A stretch of DNA of 64,000 bases, from contig NZ_RCTZ02000015.1 of NCBI RefSeq assembly GCF_003667315.2, positions 1-64,000 on the forward strand. The letters are read 5' to 3'. This document shows positions 62,839 through 64,000 of this stretch, in pieces. This DNA comes from Tropicibacter alexandrii (GTDB lineage: Bacteria > Pseudomonadota > Alphaproteobacteria > Rhodobacterales > Rhodobacteraceae). The notes beneath the pieces are model-generated. The model was not told the DNA's origin and ran no database searches. It saw only the letters and a program-made list of their open reading frames with translations. Numbering within the stretch: the stretch's first letter is position 1; every line of letters begins with the position of its first letter. The position numbers were made by a program, and so were the translations under genes.

Positions 62839-63420
62839 TCACCCGGGCAACTCATCCGACGGAATGATCCGAAAGAATGCGCCCTGCGACCACAGCCCGA
62901 ACCAACCATCGTGATGCGCACCGATCTCGACCAGCCGGTAAAAGGACTTGCGGTCGATCAACGCCTCCAGCCCGGCGCGCACATGCACATAGGGCGACGG
63001 CTCGCCGGTCTCGGGGTCACGCTCGACGCGAATGGGGTTGTCCGGCCCGGCCACGGTCTCGTCGCCCACATGGGTGGTGAAGGTCAGCACCTGCGCCGTG
63101 CCTTCGCCGCTCGCCGTGAAATCCACGGCGACGAACGGCGCGTCGTCCACGGTGATCCCGACCTTTTCGACCGGCGTGACAAGGAAATACTTGCCGTCTT
63201 CCATCTTGAGGATGGATGAGAACAGCTTGACCAGTTCGAACCGTCCAATCGGTGTGCCAAGGTAGAACCACGTCCCGTCCCTAGCGATGCGCATATCGAG
63301 GTCGCCGCAGAACGGCGGATTCCACAAATGCACAGGCGGCAGGCCCTTGCCCTTTTTCGCGGCACGGGCCGAGGCGGCGAGGCCTTCGGCGTCAACAGTC
63401 ACATTCTTTTGTTCGGACAT
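62839..63420 (-). CDS. DUF1285 family protein
   Basis: The protein has 193 residues. LPPVHLWNPPFCGDLDMRIA, then GTWFYLGTPIGRFELVKLFS, then KYFLVTPVEKVGITVDDAPF are hallmark segments of DUF1285, a two-domain fold of unknown function that is often encoded beside MoxR. It diverges from the moxR-type gene 71 bp away, an arrangement conserved in many alphaproteobacteria. Confidence 0.9.
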   Translation of the reverse strand: MSEQKNVTVDAEGLAASARAAKKGKGLPPVHLWNPPFCGDLDMRIARDGTWFYLGTPIGRFELVKLFSSILKMEDGKYFLVTPVEKVGITVDDAPFVAVDFTASGEGTAQVLTFTTHVGDETVAGPDNPIRVERDPETGEPSPYVHVRAGLEALIDRKSFYRLVEIGAHHDGWFGLWSQGAFFRIIPSDELPG

Positions 63421-63491
63421 AGTTCTTTTGCCATTTCGACTCTGGGCGATACACTCCTACCTAATCACCTAGGGTGCAAACGGAGAAATGA

Positions 63492-64000
63492 CATGGCCGA
63501 AGACCTGATTGCCGAGATCGAAGCGTTGGAAGACAAGCTGGCAAGTGCCAGAAAGTCGATCGAGGCGAGGTTCATCGGTCAGGAACGCGTCGTCGAGCTG
63601 GTGCTGGCGTCTTTGCTGTGCGGCGGGCACGCGCTGCTGATCGGCCTGCCCGGTCTGGGCAAGACACGACTGGTGGAAACGCTGAGCACCGTGATGGGGC
63701 TGAAGGGCAATCGCGTGCAGTTCACGCCCGACCTGATGCCCGCCGATATCCTCGGCTCCGAAGTGCTGGAAACCGGCGCGGACGGGCAGCGCACGTTCAA
63801 GTTCATCGGCGGCCCGATCTTCTGCCAATTGCTGATGGCGGACGAGATCAACCGCGCCTCGCCCCGGACTCAGTCGGCGCTGTTGCAGGCGATGCAGGAA
63901 AAGCAGGTGACCGTGGCCGGGGAAACCCGCGGTCTGGAGGCGCCGTTCCACGTTCTGGCCACCCAGAACCCGATCGAGCAGGAGGGCACTTACCCCCTGC
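63492..64000 (+). CDS. MoxR-type AAA ATPase, 3' end cut by window
   Basis: About 169 residues are visible from an ATG with GGAGAAATG just upstream. Walker A is GLPGLGKTRLVE, the sensor region FTPDLMPADILGSEVLE, and Walker B LLMADEINRASPRTQSALLQ. These are the MoxR subfamily signatures; such ATPases work as chaperones for metal insertion or with VWA proteins, whose genes usually follow. The frame is open to the window edge. Confidence 0.93.

Overview
The window is high-GC DNA, about 63-67% by eye, with dense, often overlapping genes. The gene content and order (TRAP transporters, rnd-lptC-lptA-lptB-hpf-ptsN, dnaK/dnaJ, long HPF, zf-CHCC protein, DUF1285/DUF2798) point to a chromosomal segment of a marine alphaproteobacterium of the Rhodobacterales (Roseobacter group). 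No rRNA, tRNA, CRISPR, phage or insertion sequence was found. The window opens inside an aldehyde dehydrogenase and closes inside a MoxR-type AAA ATPase.

Region 1 (1-23,265) is catabolic. It starts with a 2-oxoglutarate-semialdehyde dehydrogenase-like enzyme, a secreted tannase-family esterase and a P-loop sugar/nucleoside kinase. Next comes a TRAP importer (P, Q, M) with an IclR regulator, followed without a break by a beta-oxidation set (hydratase/dehydrogenase fusion, two unequal acyl-CoA dehydrogenases, thioesterase, acyl-CoA ligase) that resembles the pim dicarboxylate operon. From about 14.0 to 21.7 kb lies what I read as a D-apiose catabolic island: RuBisCO-like protein, Gfo/Idh/MocA dehydrogenase, lactonase, DUF1537 kinase, apionate oxidoisomerase-like protein and two GntR/FCD regulators. 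Its two divergent promoters share an almost identical 21-bp site. An HWE histidine kinase with a C-terminal receiver follows.

Region 2 (23,349-33,489) mixes envelope proteins (a repeat-containing secreted protein, a periplasmic-binding/OmpA fusion, a tandem pair of SH3-domain proteins) with housekeeping genes: radC, dnaJ, dnaK with a visible heat-shock promoter, and alkB.

Region 3 (33,532-49,308) looks like a surface-polysaccharide locus. It holds an ABC-2 export permease, cysQ, galU, galE, four glycosyltransferases and a double sulfotransferase. It is interrupted by the conserved ptsN-hpf-lptBAC-rnd block and ends with an ExoY-type initiating sugar transferase behind a 930-bp non-coding stretch. 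A second GT14-like glycosyltransferase plus sulfotransferase pair lies at 60.0-62.6 kb. Together with cysQ, which removes the PAP by-product of sulfation, these genes suggest a sulfated exopolysaccharide.

Region 4 (49,357-64,000) is mostly housekeeping: MaoC-type hydratase, VOC protein, FMN reductase, OmpA lipoprotein, Ada-like methyltransferase, nth, PfkB kinase, polA, zinc-finger protein, an ABC ATPase, a HIT protein and DUF1285/moxR. Several intergenic gaps here carry GC-rich palindromic repeats.
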